From Advenella kashmirensis WT001 (lineage in GTDB: Bacteria; Pseudomonadota; Gammaproteobacteria; Burkholderiales; Burkholderiaceae_B), in NCBI RefSeq assembly GCF_000219915.2, contig NC_017964.1:2790001-2854000 (forward strand): a stretch of 64,000 nucleotides of DNA, in the 5' to 3' direction. Positions 10,889 to 20,583 of the stretch are shown here, in pieces; the stretch's first letter is position 1, and every line of letters starts with the position of its first letter. Below the pieces are notes generated by a model. The model had not been told where the DNA came from, did no database searches, and saw only the letters and a list, made by a program, of their open reading frames with translations. A program made the translations under genes and the position numbers.

Positions 10889-11076
10889 AAGATGCTCTGC
10901 GCTCAGCGCCGCGCCGTCAATTGATATCGCTTACGATTCGCTGGCGCTGCAGGATCCGAGCGCCCGACGCTACGAGTGCAAGGTCAGGCATGACTTTGAA
11001 GTTACGCAGTGGCATGCATAACATCTATTCATCTGGACTGTGTCGGCCTTAATCTCTGCACTCCCGAGCAACGGCA

Positions 11077-11556
11077 TCAATCACCACTCCCTGCTGCCGG
11101 TAATGGCAGCGCGGTTTTGTAGCGGACCTGCTTGAGCGCAAAACTGGATCTTATTTTTTCTATTTCCGGCATTGGTGACAGCTGCTCTATGATGAAATGC
11201 TCCAGCGACTCAATATCCGGCACGGCCACCCGGATCAGATAGTCAGCATCGCCGGACATCAAATAGCACTCCATGACTTCGTCCCGCGAACAAACCCGCG
11301 ATTCGAACGCCTGCAACGACGTGCGATCCTGGCGCTTGAGGCTGACCGAGATGAAAACGTTTAAATGCAAACCCAGTTTCTGGGCATCCAGCAACGCAAC
11401 GTATTGCCGGATGATGCCCGCCGAATGCAGGGCCTTGACCCGCGCCAGGCACGGGGATGGCGAAAGATGCACGCGTTTTGCCAGCTCCACGTTTGAAAGA
11501 TTGCTATCGCTCTGCAGCTCTTTCAGTATTTTCAGGTCAATATCATCAAAGCTCAT
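11077..11556 (-). CDS. Lrp/AsnC family transcriptional regulator
   Basis: A 159-residue regulator of the leucine-responsive family. The N-terminal helix-turn-helix is DDIDLKILKELQSDSNLSNV followed by ELAKRVHLSPSPCLARVKAL. The C-terminal RAM ligand-binding domain includes GDADYLIRVAVPDIESLEHF. Such proteins bind amino acids or 2-oxo acids and usually regulate a neighbouring gene. It is divergent from the AceE-like E1 gene across a 120-base AT-rich gap with a candidate operator, so that gene is the probable target. MdeR of Pseudomonas putida, an Lrp-type regulator beside an E1-like gene (mdeB), is a plausible analogue by context. Confidence 0.93.
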   Translation of the reverse strand: MSFDDIDLKILKELQSDSNLSNVELAKRVHLSPSPCLARVKALHSAGIIRQYVALLDAQKLGLHLNVFISVSLKRQDRTSLQAFESRVCSRDEVMECYLMSGDADYLIRVAVPDIESLEHFIIEQLSPMPEIEKIRSSFALKQVRYKTALPLPAAGSGD

Positions 11557-11588
11557 TATGCCGCCATCTATTGATTTAAAAAAATTAA

Positions 11589-11617
11589 ATGCTGAATATT
11601 GGACAATTTTACAGCAT
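11589..11617. promoter_or_regulatory. candidate Lrp-type operator
   Basis: The inverted half-sites ATGCTG (11589-11594) and CAGCAT (11612-11617) flank a 17-base A/T-rich centre in the divergent gap between the Lrp gene and the E1 gene. A TATAAT (11648-11653) follows before the E1 ATG. The symmetry is seen; binding is inferred. Confidence 0.45.
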
Positions 11618-11676
11618 AATCAGTTAAATATATTGTCTTCTATAAATTATAATATAGCCATCACGGAGACAATATC

Positions 11677-14338
11677 ATGAACGATTTCAGCCTTGCCTAT
11701 AACCCCCGGCACTTGAGCTCAGGAACAGACGACGATGACCCGCTTGAAACCGAGGAATGGTGTGATGCCCTTGCCTCTGTAACCGCCGCGTCGGGGCCTG
11801 CCAGAGCCAAGCATCTGCTCAATGTCCTGCTCGATACAAGTCGCGATCTGAACATTCCCTGGCAACCCGCTATCGGAACGCCCTATATCAATACGATACC
11901 GGCAAATAAACAGGAGCCCTTTCCTGGCAATCTGGAAATCGAAGAAAAACTGGCGTCCATTATGCGATGGAATGCGCTGGCCATGGTGGTGCGCGCAAAT
12001 GGTCAGTTTGCCGATCTGGGCGGCCATATTGCCAGTTACGCCAGCGCCGCTGATTTGTTTGAAGTCGGCTTTAATCACTTCTTTCGCGCTCCCCAAGACG
12101 GTGTGGCAAGTGATCTTGTCTTTTTTCAGCCCCATTCCTCACCGGGTGTTTATGCACGCGCTTTCCTGGAAGGCCGGCTGGATGAGCAAAATCTATTGCA
12201 CTATCGGCAGGAAATAAAAGCAAAACGCGCAGGCGTCATGGGCCTGTCCAGCTACCCTCACCCATGGCTGATGCCCGATTTCTGGCAATTTCCCACAGGA
12301 TCCATGGGCATTGGCCCGATCAGCTCGATTTACCATGCCCGGTTTATGCGCTATCTGCAGCACAGGGCCTTCAGAACACTGAAGGCCGCACCGTGTGGGG
12401 CGTATTCAGTGATGGCGAGATGGATGAACCAGAAAGCATGAGCGCCCTGACCCTGGCCGCCAGAGAGCGGCTGGACAATCTTGTCTGGGTTGTCAATTGC
12501 AACCTGCAAAGACTGGACGGCCCGGTCAGAGGCAACGGAAGGATTATCGACGAGCTGGAAATGCTGTTCAAAGGCGCCGGCTGGCACGTGATCAAACTGG
12601 TGTGGGGTTCAGACTGGGACGCATTGCTGGCGCGTGACGACGAAAAGGCGTTGCAAAAAATCTTTGCTGAAACGGTAGACGGGCAATTTCAAACTTTTGC
12701 CGCCAAGGACGGGCGTTACAACCGTGAGCATTTTTTTGGGCAGAATCCGCAGTTGAAAAAACTGGCCGACGCGCTCAGTGACGAACAGATTGATATGCTC
12801 AAACGCGGTGGCCATGATCTGGTGAAAATCCACGCAGCTTATAAAGCGGCCGCCAATCACCCAGGACAGCCGACCGTCATTCTGGCCCAAACGAAAAAAG
12901 GGTTTGGAATGGGCGATACCGGCCAGGGGAAAATGACCACGCATCAGCAAAAAAAATTAACGAAGGAAGCGCTTCTGGCCTTCCGAGACCGTTTCCACCT
13001 GCCCTTGACAGACACGCAGACCGAAAATCTTGAATTTTACAAACCCGACAGCGCTTGCGCGGAGATGCGCTATCTACAGGAACGTAGAAAAGCGTTGGGT
13101 GGCAGCATGATGAACCGTAACCAGGCCGCCCCGCCGTTACCTGTACCAGCTATTGAGCTCTATGGACAATTTGCCATCAAAGCCAACGACAAGGTGATGT
13201 CCACCACCATGGCATTTGTGCGAATGCTTGGCGGCTTGCTGAAGGATAGCAAGCTAGGCAAGCATGTGGTTCCCATCGTTGCGGACGAGGCCCGCACATT
13301 TGGCATGGCCAATCTGTTCAAACAGGTAGGAATTTACGCAAGTGCTGGCCAGCAGTATGAACCCGAAGATATCGATTCGATCCTCAGCTACCGCGAAGCC
13401 AAGGATGGGCAGATTCTGGAAGAAGGGATCAGCGAAGCGGGCGCAATCAGCTCGTGGGTAGCGGCTGCAACCAGTTATTCGGTGCACGGGATATCCATGC
13501 TGCCGTTTTACATTTTTTACTCCATGTTCGGGTTTCAGCGGATAGGAGATCTGATCTGGGCGGCCGCGACCAGCGAGCCAGGGGCTTTCTGCTCGGGGCC
13601 ACTGCCGGACGAACCACGCTTGGCGGCGAAGGCCTGCAACACCAGGACGGCAGCAGCCAGCTTATCGCGTCGACCATACCGAATTGCCGGGCATATGACC
13701 CCGCCTTCGCTTTTGAAGTTGCCGTCATCCTTGACCATGGCATGCACGAGATGCTCGTTGAGCAGAAAGATGTTTTCTATTACCTGTCCCTGATGAATGA
13801 AAACTATGCGCAACCTACTCAGCCGGAGGGCGTGGAAAGCGGCATTATCAAAGGCATGTATCCGTTTTCTGAACAGAACGTCGATAAACCTCGTGCAACA
13901 GTGAAACTGCTGGGTTCCGGCGCCATTTTTCCTGAAGTGCTGGCAGCCGCACAGTTACTGGCCCAGGACTGGAATATCGAGAGTGACATATGGAGTGTTA
14001 CCAGTTTTACCGAATTGGCAAGAGAAGCCAGGCAGGCTGAGCGATGGACCCGCTTGCACCCGGATCAGCCTGCACGGACGGGCTATGTGGCCGACTGCAT
14101 CAACGGTGATATTCCGGTAATTGCTGCTACGGATTATGTGCGGGCATTGCCGCAACTTATTGCGTCATATATACAATGCCCATACACCGTGCTTGGTACC
14201 GATGGCTTCGGTCGCAGCGACACGCGCGCCAGGCTCCGGGAATTTTTTGAGGTCGACAAATTTTCAATTGTGATTGCTGCGCTCAATGCGCTTGCGCAAC
14301 AGGGAAAATTAGCAGAACACTGTGCGCCGAGGCACTGA
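11677..14338 (+). CDS. AceE-type 2-oxo acid dehydrogenase E1 component (two frameshifts)
   Basis: Homodimeric ThDP-dependent E1 of the pyruvate dehydrogenase AceE family. The repaired length is 887 residues. A GGAG ribosome site precedes the ATG at 11677. Conserved blocks include GGHIASYASAADLFEVGFNH, SDGEMDEPES followed by VVNCNLQRLDGPV, and TLGGEGLQHQDG. Two single-base losses break it: at about 12369 (AGGGGCC read as AGGGCC) and about 13577 (AGCCGAGCC read as AGCGAGCC). The canonical ThDP motif is GDG...NN, but here the first Gly is Ser (AGT codon). No E2 or E3 gene is adjacent, so this is likely an accessory paralogue, perhaps for another 2-oxo acid such as 2-oxobutyrate (as MdeB), under the divergent Lrp regulator. 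That substrate is inferred. Confidence 0.87.
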
Positions 14339-14479
14339 CACGCTATCAGATCAGCGTAACCGATCAGCGCCCTGGGAGTGTTAAGGAAAATCAGAAATTT
14401 CCGAAATTGCAGCCTTTACCCCTGCCGGACTGACCCCAATTAGCTAGAATGTGACATTAGCTCCATTTTGGCCCAATAC

Positions 14480-15110
14480 ATGACATACGCGGTAAAAGAA
14501 ATCTTCAAGACGCTGCAAGGCGAAGGGGCGCAAGCGGCCGCGCGGCCGTCTTCTGCCGGTTCGCCGGATGCAACTTATGGTCTGGGCGCGAGATTGATCG
14601 TGCTACTGCGGCCTGTACGTTTTGCGACACCGATTTTGTTGGGACCAACGGCATCGGCGGTGGTAAGTTTGCCAGCGCGGCTACCCTGGCCACGACGCTG
14701 GCCAAAACCTGGGGCCCGAACGCAGTTCGCGCTATGTTGTATTTACCGGCGGCGAACCGCTGCTGCAGCTGGATGTCGCTCTTATCGACGCGGTCCATGC
14801 CGAAGGCTTCGAGATTGCCATAGAAACCAATGGCACGCTGGCCGCACCGGCGGGAATCGACTGGATCTGTGTGAGCCCGAAGGGCAACAATCCACTGGTT
14901 CAAACGCAAGGCGACGAACTGAAACTTGTCTTTCTGCAATCTGATGCCCCGCCTGAGCGCTTTGAAGCCCTGGATTTTTCGCATTTTTTCCTGCAGCCCA
15001 TGGACGGGCCGGGTCGCCTGGCCGCCACTGAACACGCGGTGCAGTACTGCATGGATCATCCCAAGTGGCGCCTGAGCGTGCAAACTCATAAATATATAGG
15101 CATTCCATGA
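14480..15110 (+). CDS. queE: 7-carboxy-7-deazaguanine synthase QueE (two frameshifts)
   Basis: Radical SAM enzyme that converts 6-carboxytetrahydropterin to 7-carboxy-7-deazaguanine in queuosine synthesis. The repaired length is about 210 residues. The start MTYAVKEIFKTLQGEGAQ, then the iron-sulfur Cys set FCRFAGCNLW and CTFCDTDFVG, then VVFTGGEPLLQLD and IAIETNGTLAAPAGIDWICV, are all family signatures. They lie in three frames. Adding one G at about 14536 (GCGGCCGC to GCGGGCCGC) and one base at about 14731 (CGCGCTATG) joins them. The stop overlaps the queD start (ATGA), so the pair is translationally coupled. The ATG at 14480 is chosen because homologues start there; no good ribosome site precedes it. 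Confidence 0.87.
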
Positions 15111-15559
15111 TTACCGTGACCCGTGCGCTGCACTTTGATGCCGGCCACCGCATTCCCGATCACAAAAGCCAGTGCCGCAACATGCATGGCCACCGCTACA
15201 CGCTTGAAATAACGCTCTCTGGCCCCGTTTCAACGGTTGACGGCGCCCCTGACCGCGGCATGGTGATCGATTTTTCCGATGTCAAAGCCATCGCCAAAGC
15301 GCTGATCGTCGACGTATGGGATCATGCCTTCCTGGTGTATAGCGGTGATACGGCCGTACGCAGCTTCCTGGATTCCCTGGCTGATCATAAAACCGTTGTG
15401 CTGGATCGGATTCCCACTGCCGAAAACCTGGTCCAGATCGCGTTCGATACCCTGGCCGCCGCTTATCAGGCACAATACGGGGATCAACTGAAACTGACGC
15501 ACGCCAGGCTATACGAAACGCCCAACTGCTGGGCCGATTGTTACGGATCTCAGGCTTAG
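15107..15559 (+). CDS. queD: 6-carboxytetrahydropterin synthase QueD
   Basis: PTPS-family enzyme of 150 residues that makes 6-carboxytetrahydropterin from dihydroneopterin triphosphate, the substrate of QueE. The zinc-binding histidines are seen in LHFDAGHRIPDHKSQCRNMH and HGHRYTLE, with the catalytic Cys in QCRNMHGH. GMVIDFSDVKAIAKALIV, WDHAFLV and the C-terminal ARLYETPNCWADC are typical. The ATG overlaps the queE stop by 4 bases. The frame is intact. Confidence 0.95.
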   Translation: MITVTRALHFDAGHRIPDHKSQCRNMHGHRYTLEITLSGPVSTVDGAPDRGMVIDFSDVKAIAKALIVDVWDHAFLVYSGDTAVRSFLDSLADHKTVVLDRIPTAENLVQIAFDTLAAAYQAQYGDQLKLTHARLYETPNCWADCYGSQA

Positions 15560-16114
15560 GGAACCCCAGCACACTCATTCCAGGATATGGCGCTATAGCA
15601 TGGCTCTAGGTTTTACGCTGCGCCCCATGCAATCACTTGGACGGTGAAAACGGCTGCCACCTCCAGTGCCCTGTTCCTTTCCCCTGCCCACCATATCGAT
15701 CCCTTTGAACCCATATGCCGTTTGCGACGCACACATCGGGAAGGCATCACAACTGTGAAATTATCGGCCAACTCCGTTTCACTGTACGGAAAGTTCCAAA
15801 TCCGGCGTTGACGCAATTCACACCTTAATCCTACACTGGCCCGTCTGTTTACTGGTCGCCAATGACAGCCGATCGTGTCAAGTTTTCGTTTTTTAAAGCT
15901 TCCGCACCTGGATGGCAGGGACTGCAGGGATGACGGTCGCCATTTTCATGTTGACGAAAAGCCATCGGAACGGCAGAACACAGCTTGAATCGCTGCTCGG
16001 CAGTCGGAGGCCTGCGCGACTACCTTGAGAGGCCTGATCATAGTGTCCTGGCGCTTTCAGTCGTGCCAGACAGCTTGTCCACGCACTCATATCCACACAA
16101 AGAGAACAAGTCAC
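15560..16114. other. intergenic region after queD
   Basis: About 555 bases. Short open frames exist on both strands (for example 15613-15816 minus) but show no protein family character and no good ribosome sites. I see no RNA gene, repeat or mobile-element signature here. The last 100 bases should hold the promoter of the following Bug gene. Confidence 0.5.
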
Positions 16115-17101
16115 ATGAATAACCAGATACGATCAGTTCGCTTTCTCGCACCTGTTGTTGCCCTGTGCGCTGCCCTGTCTTGCGGGACATCTCTCGCCGA
16201 GCCCTTTCCAAACCACACTGTTACCTTCATTGTTGGCTACAGTCCCGGTGGGGCTATTGACCAATCGGCTCGTCTGCTGGCGCAGGCGTTGTCAGAGCGC
16301 TGGAGACAAGCCGTTATTGTAGATAACCGCCCGGGCGCCAATGGCACGATTGCAGCCACCGCCGTAGCCAATGCCAAGCCGGACGGTTACACCATTCTGG
16401 TAACGGCAACAAGTCATAATTTGAATAAATTCGTCAACAAGAATTTGCGTTATGACGTTGAAAAATCCTTTTCACCGGTCGCCATGACGGTCGACGTGAG
16501 CAATGTACTGGTCGTCAATGCCAATGCTCCGTATCGAACCCTGGATCAGTTTATAGCCGCGGCAAAAACAGCACCCGATAAATTTAGCTATGCATCTCAG
16601 GGAATCGGCGGTATCCCACATTTGGCCGGTGAAATGTTCAAGTTAAAAACGGACACTCGCATCATGCATGTGCCTTATAAAGGCGCAGCACAAGGGATGA
16701 CGGATCTGATCGGCGGTGTCGTGGATATGTCGATGCCTTCCACCGGCAGCGTAATGAACTTTATCCAACAGGGGAAACTACGCGCCCTGGCGATCGCTTC
16801 CAATCAGCGCTTCAAGCAACTTCCGGATGTTCCAACGTTCGCCGAAAGCGGTGTGCCCGACTTTATAGTCAGCACATGGCATGGATTGCTGGCCCCGGCA
16901 GGTACACCGCCTGAAATCGTATTTAAGATCAATGCGGATGTAAACGAAATTATTCAAACAGACGCGTTCAAAAACGCCCTGCTTACTCAGGGAAGCGTTG
17001 CCGCTGAACCTTTGACTGCCGATCAGTTTTCACAACGCCTGGCAAAAGAGCGCAAGATCTATGGGGAAGTGGCCAGCGCCATTCATCTGGGCGCTCAATA
17101 A
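16115..17101 (+). CDS. Bug-family tripartite tricarboxylate transporter substrate-binding protein (first copy)
   Basis: Periplasmic solute receptor of the TctC/Bug family, 328 residues from the ATG at 16115. It has an N-terminal signal peptide (VALCAALSCGTSLAEP). The Bug signatures are FIVGYSPGGAIDQSARLLAQ, VDNRPGANGTIAATAVANAK with PDGYTILV, and later HVPYKGAAQGMTDLIGG and LPDVPTFAESGVPDF. Bug proteins bind carboxylates or other small ligands for a TctA/TctB carrier. No tctA or tctB lies nearby, so it is an orphan receptor, as is common in Alcaligenaceae. It precedes the amidohydrolase by 430 bases and could bring that pathway's substrate to the cell. An open frame extends upstream, but the signal peptide fixes the start. 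Confidence 0.92.
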   Translation: MNNQIRSVRFLAPVVALCAALSCGTSLAEPFPNHTVTFIVGYSPGGAIDQSARLLAQALSERWRQAVIVDNRPGANGTIAATAVANAKPDGYTILVTATSHNLNKFVNKNLRYDVEKSFSPVAMTVDVSNVLVVNANAPYRTLDQFIAAAKTAPDKFSYASQGIGGIPHLAGEMFKLKTDTRIMHVPYKGAAQGMTDLIGGVVDMSMPSTGSVMNFIQQGKLRALAIASNQRFKQLPDVPTFAESGVPDFIVSTWHGLLAPAGTPPEIVFKINADVNEIIQTDAFKNALLTQGSVAAEPLTADQFSQRLAKERKIYGEVASAIHLGAQ

Positions 17102-17533
17102 AGCTGCCTGTGCTCACTGGCGTGCACAAGATCGAGGATCCGGTTTTTTATGAGTCTTCGCAGGTTCCGCTACTGCGACACAGTCAGCATGACCAGACAG
17201 GCTGCGCCTTATCAACGCTTCTCCGGCCCATGGTTTTACGGGCGCGCTTACCCGGATGATGGCGCTCGGACTATGAACTACAGGTCCACTATCGCTTAAT
17301 AAACGGGTGTACATCAACACACCATTTGGTCCAGCCCACGATCTTGTGTACCAATTCTATAGATCGTGCACGCGCACCTCGTACTCGTTACTCGCCCACT
17401 GCGCAGATAGCGGTTAACCAGCCCATCTTTTCACCCAGTGGAAAGCTTGCAACTTGATATTGACCCGGCAGCGGACCTGCTCCTACACTGAATCGATTCC
17501 CTTGAGCATCGGATCACACCAGGTTTACTCATT
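17102..17533. other. intergenic region before the amidohydrolase operon
   Basis: About 430 bases with no supportable gene. It contains the inverted repeat described at 17338-17367 and presumably the promoter for the amidohydrolase, flavin reductase and cupin genes. Confidence 0.5.
17338..17367. promoter_or_regulatory. inverted repeat, possible operator
   Basis: ACGATCT (17338-17344) and AGATCGT (17361-17367) form a perfect 7-bp inverted repeat around 16 bases, about 170 bases upstream of the amidohydrolase start. The spacing would suit a dimeric regulator such as the IclR protein encoded at the end of the cluster; that link is inferred. Confidence 0.35.
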
Positions 17534-18394
17534 ATGATTTCCACAGAAATACAAGACCGTACGCCGTCATTTGCTGTCGATACACACGCCCACGTTTATG
17601 ACCTGACCAAATATCCTCTTCATGAAAGCAGCGGATTTTCAATACTGGCCAATGAAACGGGAACGGCCCAACAATATGCTGCAGTTCTGAATGCGCATGG
17701 CATGAGCCATGCCGTGCTGATCAATCCTCTTGGCGGATACGGCGTCGATAACCGCAATATGATGAATGTCATTGGCGCATCTAACGGACGCTTCAAGGGT
17801 ATCGCAGTGGTTCCACATGACATCACAGAGGAGCAACTGGACGCCATGATATCTGCGGGTATTGCTGGAATACGCTTCAATCTAAGCTTTCCAGCCAGCC
17901 CTGCGCTAACCGGCGCTGGCGGCGCAAGACTGCTTTCGCTGGCCGAAGAGCGCGACCTTATCGTACAGATTCATTACCACGAAGAAGCTCACTTGCTGGC
18001 TGCATTCGATATATTGCGGCTATCCCGATCGCCTATCGTGATTGACCATTGTGGTCGCCCTATATTGGAAAAGGGTGTTAATCAACCCGGGTTTCAGGCT
18101 CTGCTGGAACTGGGACGGTCACAAAACGCTATCATCAAGCTGTCGGGGCTATTTCGTTTCTCCGGACAAGGCTGGCCTTATCACGATGCGGAGCCCTATG
18201 TTGCAAAGCTCATTGAGGCTTTTTCTGAAGAGCGTTGTATCTGGGGGTCGGACTGGCCCTTTCTTCGCGCTAGAACGCGTATCGATTACGGACCGGAACT
18301 GGGCACGCTATCGCATTGGTTTCCGGATATTCAGAGTCAGCGCAAGGTGCTGTGGGATAACCCGGCCCGGATTTTTGGTTTCAAGGAAGAATAG
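17534..18394 (+). CDS. amidohydrolase-family (TIM-barrel) hydrolase, LigI/lactonase-like
   Basis: A 286-residue member of the amidohydrolase-2 family, the group that includes 2-pyrone-4,6-dicarboxylate lactonase (LigI) and 4-sulfomuconolactone hydrolase. Motifs are the N-terminal VDTHAHVYDLTKYPL, then GIAGIRFNLSFPAS, IVQIHYHEEAH, SPIVIDHCGRPILEKG, IIKLSGLFRFSGQGWPYHD and the C-terminal CIWGSDWPFLRARTRIDYGP with the catalytic Asp of GSDWPF. It probably hydrolyses a lactone or related carboxylic compound. Its stop codon is directly followed by the ATG of the flavin reductase-like gene (18395), so the two are coupled. The exact substrate cannot be read from the sequence. Confidence 0.88.
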   Translation: MISTEIQDRTPSFAVDTHAHVYDLTKYPLHESSGFSILANETGTAQQYAAVLNAHGMSHAVLINPLGGYGVDNRNMMNVIGASNGRFKGIAVVPHDITEEQLDAMISAGIAGIRFNLSFPASPALTGAGGARLLSLAEERDLIVQIHYHEEAHLLAAFDILRLSRSPIVIDHCGRPILEKGVNQPGFQALLELGRSQNAIIKLSGLFRFSGQGWPYHDAEPYVAKLIEAFSEERCIWGSDWPFLRARTRIDYGPELGTLSHWFPDIQSQRKVLWDNPARIFGFKEE

Positions 18395-19030
18395 ATGTTT
18401 CTGGATCCTCTTGCCACACCCGGCTTTAAACGCTCTTTGTTCAATGCAATCGTTGCACCTCGTCCCATTGGATGGATCAGCACGATCAGCAGTTCAGGCA
18501 AAGTCAATCTGGCGCCATTTTCCCAATTCAATCTGGTTTCAACCGCCCCGGCCGTCGTGATGTTCTCTTGTAATACGCCGGACGATCGGCTGGAAAAAGA
18601 CACGCTTGCCAATGTACGGGAGACCGGGGAATTTGTGACCAATGTGGTTTCCTGGGATCTGCGTGAAGCGATGAACCTGACCTCCACGCCCTGCCCGCGG
18701 CATACCGATGAGTTTGAACTGGCGGGCCTGGAAAAAGCGCCATCTATCCATGTGCGCCCGCCACGTGTCGCCGCGGCCCCCGCCAATCTGGAATGCCAGC
18801 TTTTGCAAATCGTGGAGATATTGCCCGAGCATCCCGGCGAAACTCGCAGCAGCGTGGTGTTGGGACGCGTGGTGGGCATACATATGGACGAACAGTACCT
18901 GACAGAAGATGGCCGCTTCGATTCCAGCAGGGCAAGACCACTGACGCGCCTGGGCGGGATCGACTACGCAACTGTCGGTACCGTATTGCAAATGCCCGCG
19001 CCTTTTCGCCGCACCGGAACATCTCATTGA
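18395..19030 (+). CDS. flavin reductase-like FMN-binding split-barrel protein
   Basis: A 211-residue protein of the DIM6/NTAB flavin reductase family. The N-terminal block is SLFNAIVAPRPIGWISTISS followed by VNLAPFSQFNLVSTAPAVVM; ETGEFVTNVVSWDL and a C-terminal LTRLGGIDYATVG are also typical. Members bind FMN and either reduce flavin for a partner monooxygenase or act as flavoproteins of unknown substrate. It starts immediately after the amidohydrolase stop and ends 29 bases before the cupin gene, so it belongs to one operon with them. No partner monooxygenase is seen nearby. Confidence 0.88.
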   Translation: MFLDPLATPGFKRSLFNAIVAPRPIGWISTISSSGKVNLAPFSQFNLVSTAPAVVMFSCNTPDDRLEKDTLANVRETGEFVTNVVSWDLREAMNLTSTPCPRHTDEFELAGLEKAPSIHVRPPRVAAAPANLECQLLQIVEILPEHPGETRSSVVLGRVVGIHMDEQYLTEDGRFDSSRARPLTRLGGIDYATVGTVLQMPAPFRRTGTSH

Positions 19031-19059
19031 TCAGCAATTTAGTCATCAAGGAAAACAAC

Positions 19060-19928
19060 ATGCAGCCATCTCCAGACCAGACCATGAGCCCGTTCAGCGT
19101 ACGCAAACGTAGTTTCCAGATATTCGATGAAGCCTCCTCTGAGCAAATTGGGGCCCTGCGGCGCTGGCTGATGCAAGGGCAAAATTTCATCGTGGAGTGG
19201 CTTGAAGCCGACGCCGACGGTGAAATAGTTTCCGTAGAAAGTAAATACGAGACACTGGTTCTCATGCCCGATGCAGGTGGCACAATCCATCAGGAGCAAA
19301 AACCTGGCTTGACAGCACCAGCCGGCTCGATTTGTATCGTACCGTCCGGGCGCTATTCAGTAACGCTACAACGGGGTGGACGCTACTGTATCATTGCCTC
19401 ATCACGGAGCGATATTGATCCGAATAAAGTGTTGAACGCTGCAGCCTATACAGATCCGGATCCACGTATTAGTCCTGTAGGTGTGCCGTATCGGCGCCAG
19501 ACCAGTCACGGTGCCATACAGGTACTGCAGTTGGACGATATTGCTGCGCCAGCCGACAATCCCCGCCTGAAAATGTTCCAGACAGAAACGCTCAGCATCA
19601 ACTGGGTCGCCTACGACGGCCCTCGGACTCGCACTCTGTTGAGCCCTCACAGCCACGCCAATCACGAGCAAGGATCATTGGCCATCCAGGCCACTACAAA
19701 CACCATTTACGAGTAAATTGGGGCAAAGACGCCAATCTGTGGCAGGACGATGAACACTGTGACGCGCCCTCGCCATCGCTCCTTGTGATCCCGGTACACC
19801 TCGTACATACTTCAGAAGGCGTCGGGGATGAAAAACACGTTCTTGTGGACATATTTTCACCCCCACGCGCTGATTTTATTGCCAAGGGATGGGTCTATAA
19901 CGCCGGTGACTACACCGCCGACGCATAA
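19060..19928 (+). CDS. cupin-domain protein (one frameshift)
   Basis: Repaired length is about 289 residues with two cupin-like halves. The C-terminal half carries a metal-binding-type motif, LLSPHSHANHEQGSLAIQG, then a later VIPVHLVHTSEGVGDEKHVL, the usual His/Glu/His pattern of cupin motifs 1 and 2. The N-terminal half has MPDAGGTIHQEQ and GSICIVPSGRYSVTLQRGG. The AAGGAAAACAAC before the ATG at 19060 is the ribosome site. The frame breaks at about 19689: CAGGCCAC should be CAGGGCCAC, after which it continues as HYKHHLRVNWGKDANLWQDD to a stop at 19928. The function could be a dioxygenase or isomerase, or regulatory. It is the third gene of the amidohydrolase operon. Confidence 0.8.
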
Positions 19929-19946
19929 GCAATTGGCCCTTCCCTA

Positions 19947-20381
19947 TTATCCTGTGGTTGGTGTATTGTCACGAAACAATGCGGTCAATGTGCGCTCACT
20001 GTAGCGCCATGAGCGATCAGGCTGGCGCAGCAATGTCTCTTTGACCGCCGCAATCATGATAGGCGGTCGCGAAGGCAGCACGGGCTCGCCGTCGGCAGCA
20101 TATAAACTCATAATATAGCCGCAGCGTGCCTGCTGGTCCTGTACCTGTTCAAGTCGAAAATTTTGCACGATATGTAAAGACAGACGCGGGCCCCGTTGCC
20201 TGCGTATACGGTAAAAATCCTGTATTTGCGACTGCCCCTGTCGCGTCTTCATACTCGTGGAAAAGATCGCGTCTGCGGTATAAAACTCATGTGCTCGCAC
20301 CCCTCCATTGGCATCTACTTCATACCAATAGTCAACGGCCAGCGCCTCAAGCTCCTGTCTTATCAAAAGCGTTTTCTGCAT
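19947..20381 (-). CDS. SnoaL/NTF2-like protein
   Basis: A 144-residue protein with the cone-shaped NTF2/SnoaL fold pattern: an N-terminal helix RQELEALAVDYWYEVDANGG, HEFYTADAIFS, a middle IQDFYRIRRQRGPRLSLHIV and a C-terminal SWRYSERTLTALFR strand. The family includes polyketide cyclases, hydratases and the beta subunits of ring-hydroxylating dioxygenases, so the function is open. The ATG at 20381 has GAGGACGAA just upstream. It is convergent with the cupin gene (18 bases between stops) and divergent from the second Bug gene, so it probably belongs to the same catabolic cluster but has its own promoter. Confidence 0.8.
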   Translation of the reverse strand: MQKTLLIRQELEALAVDYWYEVDANGGVRAHEFYTADAIFSTSMKTRQGQSQIQDFYRIRRQRGPRLSLHIVQNFRLEQVQDQQARCGYIMSLYAADGEPVLPSRPPIMIAAVKETLLRQPDRSWRYSERTLTALFRDNTPTTG

Positions 20382-20449
20382 TTCGTCCTCGAATGGAAAG
20401 ATTCAACCTCATCCATTTCAATACTACTGAACTAACTCCAATACTGCTA

Positions 20450-20477
20450 CGACACCGAAATAATATTTCACCTGTCG
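20450..20477. promoter_or_regulatory. dyad-symmetric candidate operator in the SnoaL/Bug divergent region
   Basis: CGACA-N2-GAAAT-AAT-ATTTC-N3-TGTCG is a two-level inverted repeat (20450-20477) in the 200-base gap between the divergent SnoaL-like gene (start 20381) and the second Bug gene (start 20584). It is well placed to control both. The cluster's own IclR regulator is the natural candidate; binding is inferred. Confidence 0.5.
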
Positions 20478-20583
20478 GAAAGCTCTAATACATTGCTTGG
20501 CACGCCGTCAGGGCGTTCTTATACTCGTTTTTATCAATGCACAGTACGAATTGACAACACCATAAATGCCAAAAGGAGACACC

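Noticed and set aside
15613..15816. 67-residue minus-strand open frame after queD
   Set aside because: No ribosome site, no recognisable family and Arg-rich random composition.
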